Source: DASWTL01 sp966250385
GTDB taxonomy: Bacteria; Bacteroidota; Bacteroidia; Sphingobacteriales; Sphingobacteriaceae
Assembly (NCBI GenBank): GCA_966250385.1
Contig: CBINHC010000007.1
Span: forward strand, 124,001 to 188,000
DNA: 64,000 nucleotides
Reading direction: 5' to 3'
Positions 35,565 through 43,581 of the stretch are shown piece after piece; within the stretch, counting starts at the first letter, position 1; the number at the start of each line of letters is the position of its first letter. Below the pieces are notes generated by a model, which ran no database searches, was not told the DNA's origin, and worked only from the letters and a program-made list of their open reading frames with translations. Both the position numbers and the translations under genes were made by a program.

Positions 35565-36485
35565 ATGATAAAAAAGATCGTTTTAGGACTCACCGTTTGT
35601 CTTTCTGCTGAAGCTTACAGTCAGACCGTTGACCAGAAAAGACTGCTGACGGACATCGAGGTCCTTTCTTCCGACGTTTACGAAGGCCGGAAAACCGGCA
35701 CCCGGGAAAACCAGATGGCCGCCGACTATATCGAAGCCCGGTTTAAGGAACTGGGGCTGAAGGCCTATAAGAATAATTACCGCCAGCCATTTACTTTCGA
35801 GAACCGGGCCGGGAACACCGTGACGGGGCATAACCTGGTTGGATACATCAAGGGCCGGAGCAAGGACGTCATCGTCATTACCGCCCATTATGATCATATC
35901 GGCATTCAGAAAGGACTGATCTTCAACGGCGCTGACGACAATGCTTCGGGTGTTGCCGCACTAATGGGATTCGCTGAATATTTCTCAAAGAACAAACCGG
36001 AGAAAACGCTCGTATTCGCCGCCCTGGATGCTGAGGAAATGGGACTACAGGGCGCCAAGGCCTTCGTAGCTAATCCGCCGGTAAAGCTCGAAAAGATCCT
36101 GATGAACGTCAACATGGATATGATCTCGCACAATGACAAGGGGGAGTTATATGTGGCGGGCACTTACGCCTATCCGCATCTTAAGCCATACCTGCTGACG
36201 TCAAATCCGAAGATCAAGGTGCTGCAGGGGCATGATGACCCGAAGACCGGCCATGACGACTGGACCAACCAGAGCGACCAGGGCGCGTTCCATGCGAAGA
36301 AGATCCCGTTCCTGTACTTTGGCGTGGAGGATCATAAGGATTATCACCAGTCCACCGACGAGTACAGCCGCATCAACAAAGGCTTTTACGTCGATGCGGC
36401 CAACGCGATCCTGGAGATCATCAATAATCTCGACAAGAACATCACGATCCAGAAACACTTCCGGGACCGTCAGATCATGAACTAG
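35565..36485 (+). CDS. Secreted M28-family metallopeptidase
   Basis: Zinc aminopeptidase-type enzyme of 306 aa with a signal peptide (cleavage near AEAYSQ, residue 20). Metal-ligand motifs are in order: HYDHIG with His108, DDNASG with Asp124/125, DAEEMGLQGA with Glu157/158, and a late His in DHKDYHQSTD. It probably acts as an exported or periplasmic aminopeptidase supplying amino acids. No PA or PDZ domain is present. A perfect 20-bp hairpin downstream ends transcription from both sides. Confidence 0.92.
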   Translation: MIKKIVLGLTVCLSAEAYSQTVDQKRLLTDIEVLSSDVYEGRKTGTRENQMAADYIEARFKELGLKAYKNNYRQPFTFENRAGNTVTGHNLVGYIKGRSKDVIVITAHYDHIGIQKGLIFNGADDNASGVAALMGFAEYFSKNKPEKTLVFAALDAEEMGLQGAKAFVANPPVKLEKILMNVNMDMISHNDKGELYVAGTYAYPHLKPYLLTSNPKIKVLQGHDDPKTGHDDWTNQSDQGAFHAKKIPFLYFGVEDHKDYHQSTDEYSRINKGFYVDAANAILEIINNLDKNITIQKHFRDRQIMN

Positions 36486-36510
36486 GCTCCGGATCCGTCC
36501 CGGCAAACAC

Positions 36511-36554
36511 CAAACAAGAAAGGTCACTTCAGATGAAGTGACCTTTCTTGTTTG
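36511..36554. terminator. Bidirectional terminator with perfect 20-bp stem
   Basis: Arms 36511-36530 and 36535-36554 pair without mismatch around a 4-nt loop. It lies between the convergent M28 and S41 protease genes, and the arm ends are A/T rich on both strands, so it can serve either direction. Confidence 0.88.
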
Positions 36555-36574
36555 ACCGGTTTGTTGCTCCGGCC

Positions 36575-38197
36575 TTATTTATTTTTCCTTTTGAACCGGT
36601 TCTCGATCATCCCTACAAAATCGTTTTCCGGAGTCATCTCCCGGACAGTCACGGATGAGGAGGATACGGTCTGGCCCTTGATCTTCAGTGCCGATACCGA
36701 ACGGGACGCCGCAATAGTGGTGCCGGCTCCCGGGATCTGACGGATCGCTGCTGCAAGCGACAGCTCCGCAGGGTCTCCGAAGTCGCGGGTGACATCATCT
36801 GCAGACTCGGCATCCGGAACAAATCCGGCATAGTAATCGGTCTGGCCTGCGGAGTTGATGCTGGTGAACATAGAATAGTATACATCGTATTTGTTCTGGA
36901 TCGTGATCGGGAAGAACCCGATCGGCTTTCCGTAGGACTGCTTGCCGACCACCTTTACGTTCATATGGGGCTTCAGGTTATTGATCACGAGCTCGCTGGC
37001 CGAAGCTGTGTTCGCGGTGACGATAAAGACCACGTTCTGGATCCCTTCAACTCCCCCCTTTTTCTCGAAGTGGTGCACGTTGTTCTCCTCGGAATAATCA
37101 ATATCGTAATACGTCACGATTTCGCCATTTTCGTACTGAAGCCGGTCGTTGGCGTCCAGAAGCGGCTGGTTCTTCAGGATCTCGGCCTTTCCGGTCTGCA
37201 TCGTCGAATTGAATTTCTCCCGGAACATCACCTTCCCGTTGAGACTGGAGGGCGCGATCAGGTTCGACAGCAGTTCGGCTATATGAACATATCCCCCGCC
37301 ATTATACCGCAGGTCAATGATCAGGTCGGTCACGCCGCCGGCTGCGAAATCCGAAAAGACGTTTCGCAGGGCGGTCTCCGAGTTGGCGGTATTCGAAAAC
37401 CTGGCATAGGCGAGGTAACCGATCTTTTTTGATCCGGACGTCAGAATGGTATCCTTATAAATCGGGCTGCTCTTATAGACCGCCTTATTGATGGTCACCT
37501 CAAAAGCGGACCCGTCCTTTTTGCGTCCGGCCAGCGATACCGATGAACCGGCCATCGCATTATTGATGAAGTTAACTTCCCCGTCGAAATTGGAGCCGAC
37601 GGTACGGCCTTCAAAGGTTGTGATGAGGTCTCCGCGGGATAATCCCGCCTTTGCAGCAGGGGAACCGGGGCTTGCGTACCGGATCCGGACCTCGTAATCC
37701 GTATTGGTGCCGATGGCTGAAAGGGAAAGTCCCATATCGTTGCCGTTGCCTTCCAGGTCAACGGAACTCACGCTCCTGGAAGCGGTGGAACTGGTCGGAT
37801 TGTCATCCGCCTTGTCTTTGATGTAGGAGTATTTGGGATAACCTGCGTTTCCGCCGTTGGACCCGGCTACGTATTCATAGGGCTTGCCGGTCTCGGGGTT
37901 TATTTTCAGCTGCGTGATCGCAAAAAGCTCGTGATTGAAATTATCCAGATCGTTCGACCAGGAGGTATACTGCCGCGGATTGAATACGTCCCTTGCCGGG
38001 ACTGCATCATTCCAGTAATACACTTCCTTTGCATAGAGGTAGATCGAGTCCTGCGTGAGCTGCATCCTGCTGGCTGTCTGGCCGGGATCCGGATCCGGAT
38101 CGACAGGGGCCGGTGACGGCTCCTTCTTACAGGACGCAGCAATCAGTACGGCAGCAGCAGCCAGGTGCAGTGCATATTTTCGGGCGTTTAAAATCAT
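36575..38197 (-). CDS. S41-family protease lipoprotein (copy A)
   Basis: C-terminal-processing-type serine protease of 540 aa, exported as a lipoprotein (lipobox IAASCKKEP, Cys23) with a Pro/Asp-rich linker. A PDZ domain lies near 145-240 (SPGSPAAKAGLSRGDLI). The protease domain has DLRYNGGG (295-302) and the Ser-Lys dyad Ser399 in NTASAS and Lys424 in SYGKP, 25 residues apart as in CtpA/Tsp. It probably trims or degrades envelope proteins. It is preceded by a paralogue in the same orientation with a 132-nt gap. Confidence 0.9.
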   Translation of the reverse strand: MILNARKYALHLAAAAVLIAASCKKEPSPAPVDPDPDPGQTASRMQLTQDSIYLYAKEVYYWNDAVPARDVFNPRQYTSWSNDLDNFNHELFAITQLKINPETGKPYEYVAGSNGGNAGYPKYSYIKDKADDNPTSSTASRSVSSVDLEGNGNDMGLSLSAIGTNTDYEVRIRYASPGSPAAKAGLSRGDLITTFEGRTVGSNFDGEVNFINNAMAGSSVSLAGRKKDGSAFEVTINKAVYKSSPIYKDTILTSGSKKIGYLAYARFSNTANSETALRNVFSDFAAGGVTDLIIDLRYNGGGYVHIAELLSNLIAPSSLNGKVMFREKFNSTMQTGKAEILKNQPLLDANDRLQYENGEIVTYYDIDYSEENNVHHFEKKGGVEGIQNVVFIVTANTASASELVINNLKPHMNVKVVGKQSYGKPIGFFPITIQNKYDVYYSMFTSINSAGQTDYYAGFVPDAESADDVTRDFGDPAELSLAAAIRQIPGAGTTIAASRSVSALKIKGQTVSSSSVTVREMTPENDFVGMIENRFKRKNK

Positions 38198-38329
38198 GTA
38201 GCGGGATTATTATTCTTTGGTGGATATATAACGAACTAATATACGCAGTATTTTGGGTTCGGGGAAAATTATTCCCGCAAACCGGAAAACACATTTATAC
38301 TTGATACTTAATTAGTTAGCCGTTTGTTT

Positions 38330-39919
38330 TTAAAATTTTCCTTTTAGACGGACCCGGTCTTCAATCATTCCGAGGAAAGCTTTTCCCTTTCCGATATAAC
38401 GGAATTCGACCGACCGGACATTCACCTTTTTGCCCATGATCTTCAGGCTGGAGGAGGTCGTACTGAACGATCCCCGGGTCAGATACCCGATGGCCGCCGC
38501 AAAGGAACTTTCTTCCGTATCCCCGAAATCATGCGTGACATCATCCGGGGTTTCCGCATCCGGGGGCAGCCCCTGGAAATAGTCGCCCTCCCCGGCGGAG
38601 TTCCGGCTCTGAAACATGGAGTAATACACGTCGTAGACATCGATATTGATCGGGAAGAATCCTACCGGTTTCCCATAGGACCGTTCTCCGATGATCTTCA
38701 CGTTGATATGGGGCCTTAGGCTGTTAATGACGAGTTCACTGGCAGAAGCGGTATTACCCGTCACAATAAAGACCACTTCCTCGATATTCAGCGACCCTTT
38801 CTTTTCGAACTTATGCGTATTGCCCTCCACGGAATAATCGACATCGAAATAAGTCAGTGCCCGGCCGTTCGAAAAACGCTGGCGACCGTTTTCATCGGTA
38901 AGCGGCTGCCTCTTCAGAATCTCGGCTTTGCCGCTGCGCATGGTTTCATTGAAATATTCGGTAAACATGGTGGTACCGTTGAGCCGCTGGGGAGCGATCA
39001 GGTTGGCCATATGTTCCGCCGTAGAGACATAGCCGCCCCCGTTATACCGCAGATCCACCACCAGGCTGGTCACCCCGGCAGCCGCGAAATCCGCAAAGGA
39101 CTGGTCCAGAGCCGACTGTGCATTGGATGGATTGGAGAAACGTGCGAAAGCGATATAGCCGATGGTCTTGCTGCCGTTTGTGATCACCGTGTCCTTCAGC
39201 ACGGGACTGCTCCGGTAGGACATCTTACTCAGCGACCGGGTAAAGACCGAGCCGTCCCTTTTCCGGCCGGAAAGCGTCAGTGTCTGCTGATCAAAAGCAT
39301 TGTTGATGAAATTAACGTCGTCGGTAAAATCGGAACCGAGTGTCCTGCCGTTCACCTGGGTGATCACATCGCTCCGTGTGAGGCCTAACCTGGCGGCCGG
39401 AGATCCCGGATTCACATACCGGATGAAGATTTCATAAGAATCGGGAGTGCCCAGTCCTACCAGGGTAAACCCGAAGTCGGTTCCCATGCCTTCAAGGTTC
39501 ACCTCCTCGGTCCGTGACGGATCATTCGACTCCTCATCGGTGATGTAGGAATACTTGGGATAATCCGATCCCTGCGAAACAAATTCGTATGGCCGGCCGG
39601 TTTCCGGGTCGATCTTCAGCTGGGTTATGGCAAACAGCTCCTGGTTAAAATCGTCGATAACTGAAGCCGCGGCCGTGAACCGGCGCGGGTTGAACTCCTG
39701 GTATGAAGGCAGGGCATCATTCCACAGATACACCTCTTTTGCATAAAGAAAAATGGAATCGCGGGTAAGATCCGCCCGGGATCCCTCTGGCGGGGGATTC
39801 TCAGTGCCGGACTGGTCAGGTACGGGATCTTTTTTACAGGAAGCAGCAGCCAGAAAGGTGACGATCAGAATAAAAAGCGGCAACCGGCTCCCTCTCCATG
39901 GTAAGAAAGCAAGATTCAT
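38330..39919 (-). CDS. S41-family protease lipoprotein (copy B)
   Basis: Paralogue of the next gene, 529 aa, lipobox LAAASCKKDP (Cys28). PDZ domain near 142-235 (NPGSPAARLGLTRSDVI), DLRYNGGG near 289, and an intact dyad Ser392 (TASAS) and Lys417 (SYGKP). Both proteins share the same block order, including FAITQLKI, the linker PKYSYI and a C-terminal FLGMIEDR/FVGMIENR tag. Copy B lacks the Asp-Pro repeat linker of copy A and has a glycine-poor one instead. Both dyads are intact, so neither looks like a pseudoenzyme. Confidence 0.9.
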   Translation of the reverse strand: MNLAFLPWRGSRLPLFILIVTFLAAASCKKDPVPDQSGTENPPPEGSRADLTRDSIFLYAKEVYLWNDALPSYQEFNPRRFTAAASVIDDFNQELFAITQLKIDPETGRPYEFVSQGSDYPKYSYITDEESNDPSRTEEVNLEGMGTDFGFTLVGLGTPDSYEIFIRYVNPGSPAARLGLTRSDVITQVNGRTLGSDFTDDVNFINNAFDQQTLTLSGRKRDGSVFTRSLSKMSYRSSPVLKDTVITNGSKTIGYIAFARFSNPSNAQSALDQSFADFAAAGVTSLVVDLRYNGGGYVSTAEHMANLIAPQRLNGTTMFTEYFNETMRSGKAEILKRQPLTDENGRQRFSNGRALTYFDVDYSVEGNTHKFEKKGSLNIEEVVFIVTGNTASASELVINSLRPHINVKIIGERSYGKPVGFFPINIDVYDVYYSMFQSRNSAGEGDYFQGLPPDAETPDDVTHDFGDTEESSFAAAIGYLTRGSFSTTSSSLKIMGKKVNVRSVEFRYIGKGKAFLGMIEDRVRLKGKF

Positions 39920-39987
39920 AGGTTCTCAGATATACTGAATAAGACAAAAGTCGGCCTATAAAGTTCGAACCTGCGCCTGAAAATCGC

Positions 39988-40626
39988 TTAAACTTCACCG
40001 TCGGTCCGGGGTCCGATAAAATCACGGACATCGATATAGTCCACTCCCCCGGCCGCGGCATATTGCTGGTCCGTTTCCGTGGCACCGATGATGACCAGGT
40101 CCCTTCTCAGCAGGCGGTGATCCTTGAGAATGATCTCCAGTGACGCCGTCTCGGGTTTCGGGGCCGATTCTTCCGTAAAGTACATCGTGAAGTATTTTTC
40201 GATCCCGTTCCACTCGATCTGCCGGATCTTGTTCAGCTGCTGCGTGCGGTCTCCGCCGGTCACCAGGAACAGCTTCTTGCGATCCACCACGATCTCCTGC
40301 AGGAAAGACAGGATCTCCCGGTACAACAGCAGCTTCAGCGGAAGCTTGGCCGTCTGCATAAGCTGTTCGAAGTTACTGCGGTATTTTTCGTCAAGGCCGA
40401 AAGCGTCTTTTGCCCGGTCGAAAACCTGCTCCGGCCCGTGGTGCACATACACGGTCTTCATGAATTCCGTGAGGTCATTTCCGGACGGCGTTGTTTCCAG
40501 GTATTCGATGATATGAGCGAACAGGTAGTATACCTGCAGCTGGTAATCGCGCTCCGGATACAGCACGTTATCGAGCTCAAAAATGAAAGCTTTCTTCTTC
40601 GGATCAATCTGATTGTAGGTCAGCAT
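39988..40626 (-). CDS. HAD-superfamily protein with degenerate active site
   Basis: A 212-aa protein with the fold features of HAD phosphatases: motif I region AFIFELDNVLYP, motif II VTGGD (Thr123), motif III Lys157 in APKPE, motif IV region VIIGATETD. The nucleophile Asp of motif I is replaced by Glu17 (ELDN for DLDN) while Asp19 remains. In motif IV the first acidic residue is Ala182 while Asp186 remains. Phosphatase activity is therefore doubtful, and a binding or regulatory role is possible. Its ATG overlaps the stop of the upstream gene by one base (TGATG), so translation is coupled. It is last in the lolD operon. Confidence 0.82.
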   Translation of the reverse strand: MLTYNQIDPKKKAFIFELDNVLYPERDYQLQVYYLFAHIIEYLETTPSGNDLTEFMKTVYVHHGPEQVFDRAKDAFGLDEKYRSNFEQLMQTAKLPLKLLLYREILSFLQEIVVDRKKLFLVTGGDRTQQLNKIRQIEWNGIEKYFTMYFTEESAPKPETASLEIILKDHRLLRRDLVIIGATETDQQYAAAGGVDYIDVRDFIGPRTDGEV

Positions 40627-41102
40627 CAGGTTATGGCAAAAAGTGTAGCGGATCCGGGATTCTCGTTATCGAATGAAAAGATGCCGGAATCGGATGGAAA
40701 ATGAAGGAGTTCCATGAACTGCCCCCCGATGATCAGTCCGTCTGACAGTATGATACAGTCATTTTTTGAACCGGCATCCGTCGGCATACCGGCCAGTTGT
40801 TCCGGATCCGGAACGATCAGCCGGATCCCGTACTCGCTGAACAGCACCTTGGCTTCCGCCAGCGGCTGCAGTTCGTCCTTCCGCAGGGGAAATACGATAT
40901 CCACATGGTTATCCAGGCACAGCTTGAGCAGCTGGTGGGCAAACGATGAAGAGCTGCCCTCCGGAATCTGCAGGAACCGGGTCTCTTTAAATATCAACTG
41001 GGGAAGATCCAGGTGATCAGCGAAGATCACCTGATCGAAATCAAGCAGTCTTCGGATCCTGAAGGCTGCCGCTGAGGCAGCTCCGGTAATTAATGCAACC
41101 AT
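40626..41102 (-). CDS. Small Rossmann-like protein, resembling a pre-ATP-grasp domain
   Basis: A 158-aa protein without a firm family. The start MVALITGAASAAAFRIRRLL, strands such as DQVIFADHLD and VDIVFPLRKDELQPLAEAKVLFSEYGIRLIVP resemble the N-terminal (pre-ATP-grasp) domain of carbamoyl-phosphate-synthase-like ATP-grasp enzymes. The ATP-grasp domain itself is absent, so it is either a truncated relative or an independent nucleotide-binding protein. It begins 1 nt after the lolD stop and overlaps the HAD gene by one base, so the three genes form one operon. Function unknown. Confidence 0.7.
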   Translation of the reverse strand: MVALITGAASAAAFRIRRLLDFDQVIFADHLDLPQLIFKETRFLQIPEGSSSSFAHQLLKLCLDNHVDIVFPLRKDELQPLAEAKVLFSEYGIRLIVPDPEQLAGMPTDAGSKNDCIILSDGLIIGGQFMELLHFPSDSGIFSFDNENPGSATLFAIT

Positions 41103-41103
41103 T

Positions 41104-41760
41104 TTATTCTGAAATTATCCGGCCGTCCTTCATATGGATTTTCCGGTCCGCCATGGTGGCTAGTTCTTCGTTGTGTGTAACAATAACAAATGTCTGTCCG
41201 AATTTGTCGCGCAGGTCCAGGAAAAGCTTATGCAGGCTCTCGGCATTCCCGGAGTCCAGGTTGCCGGAGGGTTCGTCTGCCAGGATAATCGCCGGCCGGT
41301 TCATCAGGGCCCGGGCTACGGCAACCCGTTGCTGCTCGCCGCCCGAAAGCTCATTCGGCTTATGACCGGCCCGGTGCGAAAGCCCCAGCAGATCCAGGAG
41401 TTCGGCGGCCCGCTGCTCAACCTCTTTTTTCGGTTTTCTCGCAATGTACCCGGGGATACAGACATTTTCGAGCGCCGTAAACTCCGGCAGCAAATGGTGG
41501 AACTGGAAAATGAAGCCGATATGCTCATTCCGGAAAGAACTGAGACGCTTCTGGTTAAGGGAGTGAACGTCCGTATTATTCAGCTTTACCTCCCCTGCAT
41601 CCGGCTTGTCGAGTGTTCCGATAATGTGCAGCAGGGTACTTTTACCCGCTCCGGATGCACCGACGATGGCGATGATCTCGCCCGCCTTCACCTCCAGGTC
41701 GACTCCTTTCAGGATCTGCAGCTTACCATAGGTCTTGGTCAGATTCTTTGCCTCTAGCAT
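41104..41760 (-). CDS. lolD: Lipoprotein-releasing ABC transporter ATPase (LolD type)
   Basis: ABC ATPase of 218 aa in the LolD/MacB/FtsE class. Walker A GASGAGKST, signature LSGGEQQRVAVARAL, Walker B AIILADEPSGNLD and the switch His in IVTHNEEL are all present. LolD drives LolCE to release lipoproteins from the inner membrane; no permease gene is adjacent, as often in Bacteroidota. ATG 41760 (MLEAKNLTKTYG) is chosen over an upstream in-frame start because a -7 box (TATCTTAG) ends 4 nt before it. MacB-like or FtsE-like roles remain possible. Confidence 0.85.
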   Translation of the reverse strand: MLEAKNLTKTYGKLQILKGVDLEVKAGEIIAIVGASGAGKSTLLHIIGTLDKPDAGEVKLNNTDVHSLNQKRLSSFRNEHIGFIFQFHHLLPEFTALENVCIPGYIARKPKKEVEQRAAELLDLLGLSHRAGHKPNELSGGEQQRVAVARALMNRPAIILADEPSGNLDSGNAESLHKLFLDLRDKFGQTFVIVTHNEELATMADRKIHMKDGRIISE

Positions 41761-41764
41761 GTGG

Positions 41765-41772
41765 CTAAGATA
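41765..41772 (-). promoter_or_regulatory. -7 element of lolD (leaderless-type)
   Basis: Minus-strand TATCTTAG (7 of 8) ends 4 nt before the ATG at 41760. Confidence 0.5.
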
Positions 41773-41924
41773 GAAATTGACTGTGTAATGTGCGAATATT
41801 CCCCAGCTCAAACTCAGAAACAACTGGCATCCTGCCCTTTGAAATCCGGCAGGGTTCACCGGCGGCAATGCCAGACGGATGCGGTTGCCGCGGACTCACA
41901 GCCGGTGCCGCACGAAAATTAAAG

Positions 41925-41955
41925 TTTCAGAAATTGGTTCAAAGTAGTAGTTTTA
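41925..41955 (+). promoter_or_regulatory. Predicted sucC promoter
   Basis: TTTC (41925-41928), 19-nt spacer, then TAGTTTTA (41948-41955; 7 of 8), giving a leader of about 15-20 nt before the ATG at 41976. Both boxes are near the Bacteroidota consensus and spacing. Confidence 0.55.
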
Positions 41956-41975
41956 CGCCGGTTAAAACATAAGCA

Positions 41976-43169
41976 ATGAATATTCACGAATATCAAGGGA
42001 AAGCCATATTAAAAAGCTTCGGAGTACGGGTACAAGAAGGCATTGTTGCCGACACTCCTGAAGAAGCCGTCGAAGCTGCTAAAAAATTAAAGGAAGACTT
42101 CAACTCGGACTGGGTTGTCGTTAAAGCTCAGATTCATGCAGGCGGACGCGGAAAGGGCGGCGGTGTTAAACTTGCCAAAAATCTTGATGAGGTCCGCGAG
42201 AAAGCCGGCCAGATCATCGGAATGCAGCTGATCACCCCGCAGACCGGACCCGAAGGTAAGAAGGTGAACAAGGTGCTGGTTGCGCAGGATGTTTACTATC
42301 CCGGAGAAAGTGAGACCAAAGAGTTTTACATGAGCGTTTTACTGGACCGTGCAAAAGGCCGTAATATCGTTATGTATTCCACCGAAGGCGGAATGGACAT
42401 CGAAGAAGTGGCTGAGAAAACTCCTCACCTGATCTTCAAGGAAGAGATCGATCCCAAAGTAGGCCTGAGATCTTTCCAGGCAAGCAAGATCGCCTTCAAC
42501 CTGGGCCTGAGCGGTGCGGCTTATAAAGAAATGACCAAATTCGTTGCCGCGCTTTACAAAGCATACGAAGGCACGGATTCATCCATGTTCGAGATCAACC
42601 CGGTCCTGAAAACCTCCGACAACAAGATCCTGGCGGTTGATGCCAAGGTAAACCTGGACGACAACGGTCTGTTCCGTCATCCGGATTACGCAGCGTTACG
42701 TGATACGACAGAGGAAGATCCGATGGAGGTTGAAGCGAGCGAATCGAACCTGAACTATGTAAAGCTGGATGGAAACGTCGGCTGTATGGTAAATGGTGCC
42801 GGTCTTGCGATGGCTACCATGGACATCATCAAACTTGCCGGCGGAGATCCGGCTAACTTCCTGGATGTGGGCGGAACAGCCAATGCGCAGACTGTCAAGG
42901 CCGCATTCAACATCATCCTGAAAGATCCGAACGTAAAAGCGATCCTGATCAATATCTTTGGCGGAATCGTTCGTTGCGACCGTGTTGCCCAGGGAGTTAT
43001 TGACGCCTACAATGAAATCGGAAATATTCCGGTGCCTATCATCGTGCGTCTGCAGGGTACCAATGCTGAAGAAGCCAAGAAACTGATTGATGAATCAGGA
43101 CTTAAAGTCTACTCTGCCATCCTGCTGAAGGAAGCGGCAGATCTGGTAAAAAAGGTCCTTTCAGAATAA
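41976..43169 (+). CDS. sucC: Succinate-CoA ligase, beta subunit
   Basis: ATP-grasp subunit of succinyl-CoA synthetase in the TCA cycle, 397 aa. MNIHEYQGKAILKSFGV opens the ATP-grasp domain; MFEINPV and the C-terminal CoA-ligase region FLDVGGTANAQTV and INIFGGIVRCDRVAQGV are diagnostic. sucD is not adjacent and not in the window, so the two subunits are encoded apart. Codon use is plainer than in the neighbours (CGT, GGT, AAA), as expected of an abundant protein. A very strong bidirectional terminator follows. Confidence 0.97.
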   Translation: MNIHEYQGKAILKSFGVRVQEGIVADTPEEAVEAAKKLKEDFNSDWVVVKAQIHAGGRGKGGGVKLAKNLDEVREKAGQIIGMQLITPQTGPEGKKVNKVLVAQDVYYPGESETKEFYMSVLLDRAKGRNIVMYSTEGGMDIEEVAEKTPHLIFKEEIDPKVGLRSFQASKIAFNLGLSGAAYKEMTKFVAALYKAYEGTDSSMFEINPVLKTSDNKILAVDAKVNLDDNGLFRHPDYAALRDTTEEDPMEVEASESNLNYVKLDGNVGCMVNGAGLAMATMDIIKLAGGDPANFLDVGGTANAQTVKAAFNIILKDPNVKAILINIFGGIVRCDRVAQGVIDAYNEIGNIPVPIIVRLQGTNAEEAKKLIDESGLKVYSAILLKEAADLVKKVLSE

Positions 43170-43183
43170 GCAGCATGCATATT

Positions 43184-43221
43184 AACAACAAAAGCCATCT
43201 TCTCAGATGGCTTTTGTTGTT
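43184..43221. terminator. Bidirectional terminator with 17-bp stem
   Basis: Arms 43184-43200 and 43205-43221 pair perfectly around TCTC; the stem ends in TTGTTGTTTT on the plus strand. It lies between convergent sucC and the YciI gene. Confidence 0.9.
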
Positions 43222-43512
43222 TTACACCGTCGCGACGCGCAACGGCCGGATATCGATCTTCTCCCAGACCTTCCCGGTAACGTATGGCTCCTGCTCCTTC
43301 CATTGCAAAAGCTCCGTCTCAGTTTCAAACTGGAGGATCAGGTTCGATCCGATCATCCGGTCCTCATTGTCGAGGATCGCTCCGGCAAACAGGAAGTTCC
43401 CCTGCGCCTTCAATTCCCTGACGCCCTGAAGATGTGCTTCTCTCGCCTCCAGACGGCGGCCCGGCGCCCCCGCATCGGTATAGTCGAGGGCGAATATGGT
43501 ATACTGCTTCAT
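43222..43512 (-). CDS. YciI-family protein
   Basis: Small cytosolic protein of 96 aa with the ferredoxin-like YciI fold: IFALDYTDAGAPGRRLEAREAHL holds the conserved Asp and His of the family's putative active site, followed by GNFLFAGAILDNEDR and a C-terminal DIRPLRVATV. The family includes chlorohydrolase-like and stress-linked proteins, but most members lack a known role. It is a single gene. Confidence 0.85.
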   Translation of the reverse strand: MKQYTIFALDYTDAGAPGRRLEAREAHLQGVRELKAQGNFLFAGAILDNEDRMIGSNLILQFETETELLQWKEQEPYVTGKVWEKIDIRPLRVATV

Positions 43513-43537
43513 TTATTTATGTCGTATAGATCAAAAA

Positions 43538-43566
43538 ACTCAAAAAAAAGACCCGGTAACCGGGCC
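43538..43566 (-). terminator. Intrinsic terminator after kdsA
   Basis: On the minus strand the palindrome at 43564-43552 (CCCGG stem with a 3-nt loop) is followed closely by TTTTTTTT (43549-43542). It ends the recQ-kdsA transcript. Confidence 0.8.
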
Positions 43567-43581
43567 CTGTGTTCATTCAGC

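Noticed and set aside
41761..41868. An N-terminal extension of lolD by 36 residues
   Set aside because: The extension would start upstream of the predicted promoter and has no homology to ABC ATPases, which begin at MLEAKNLTKTYG.
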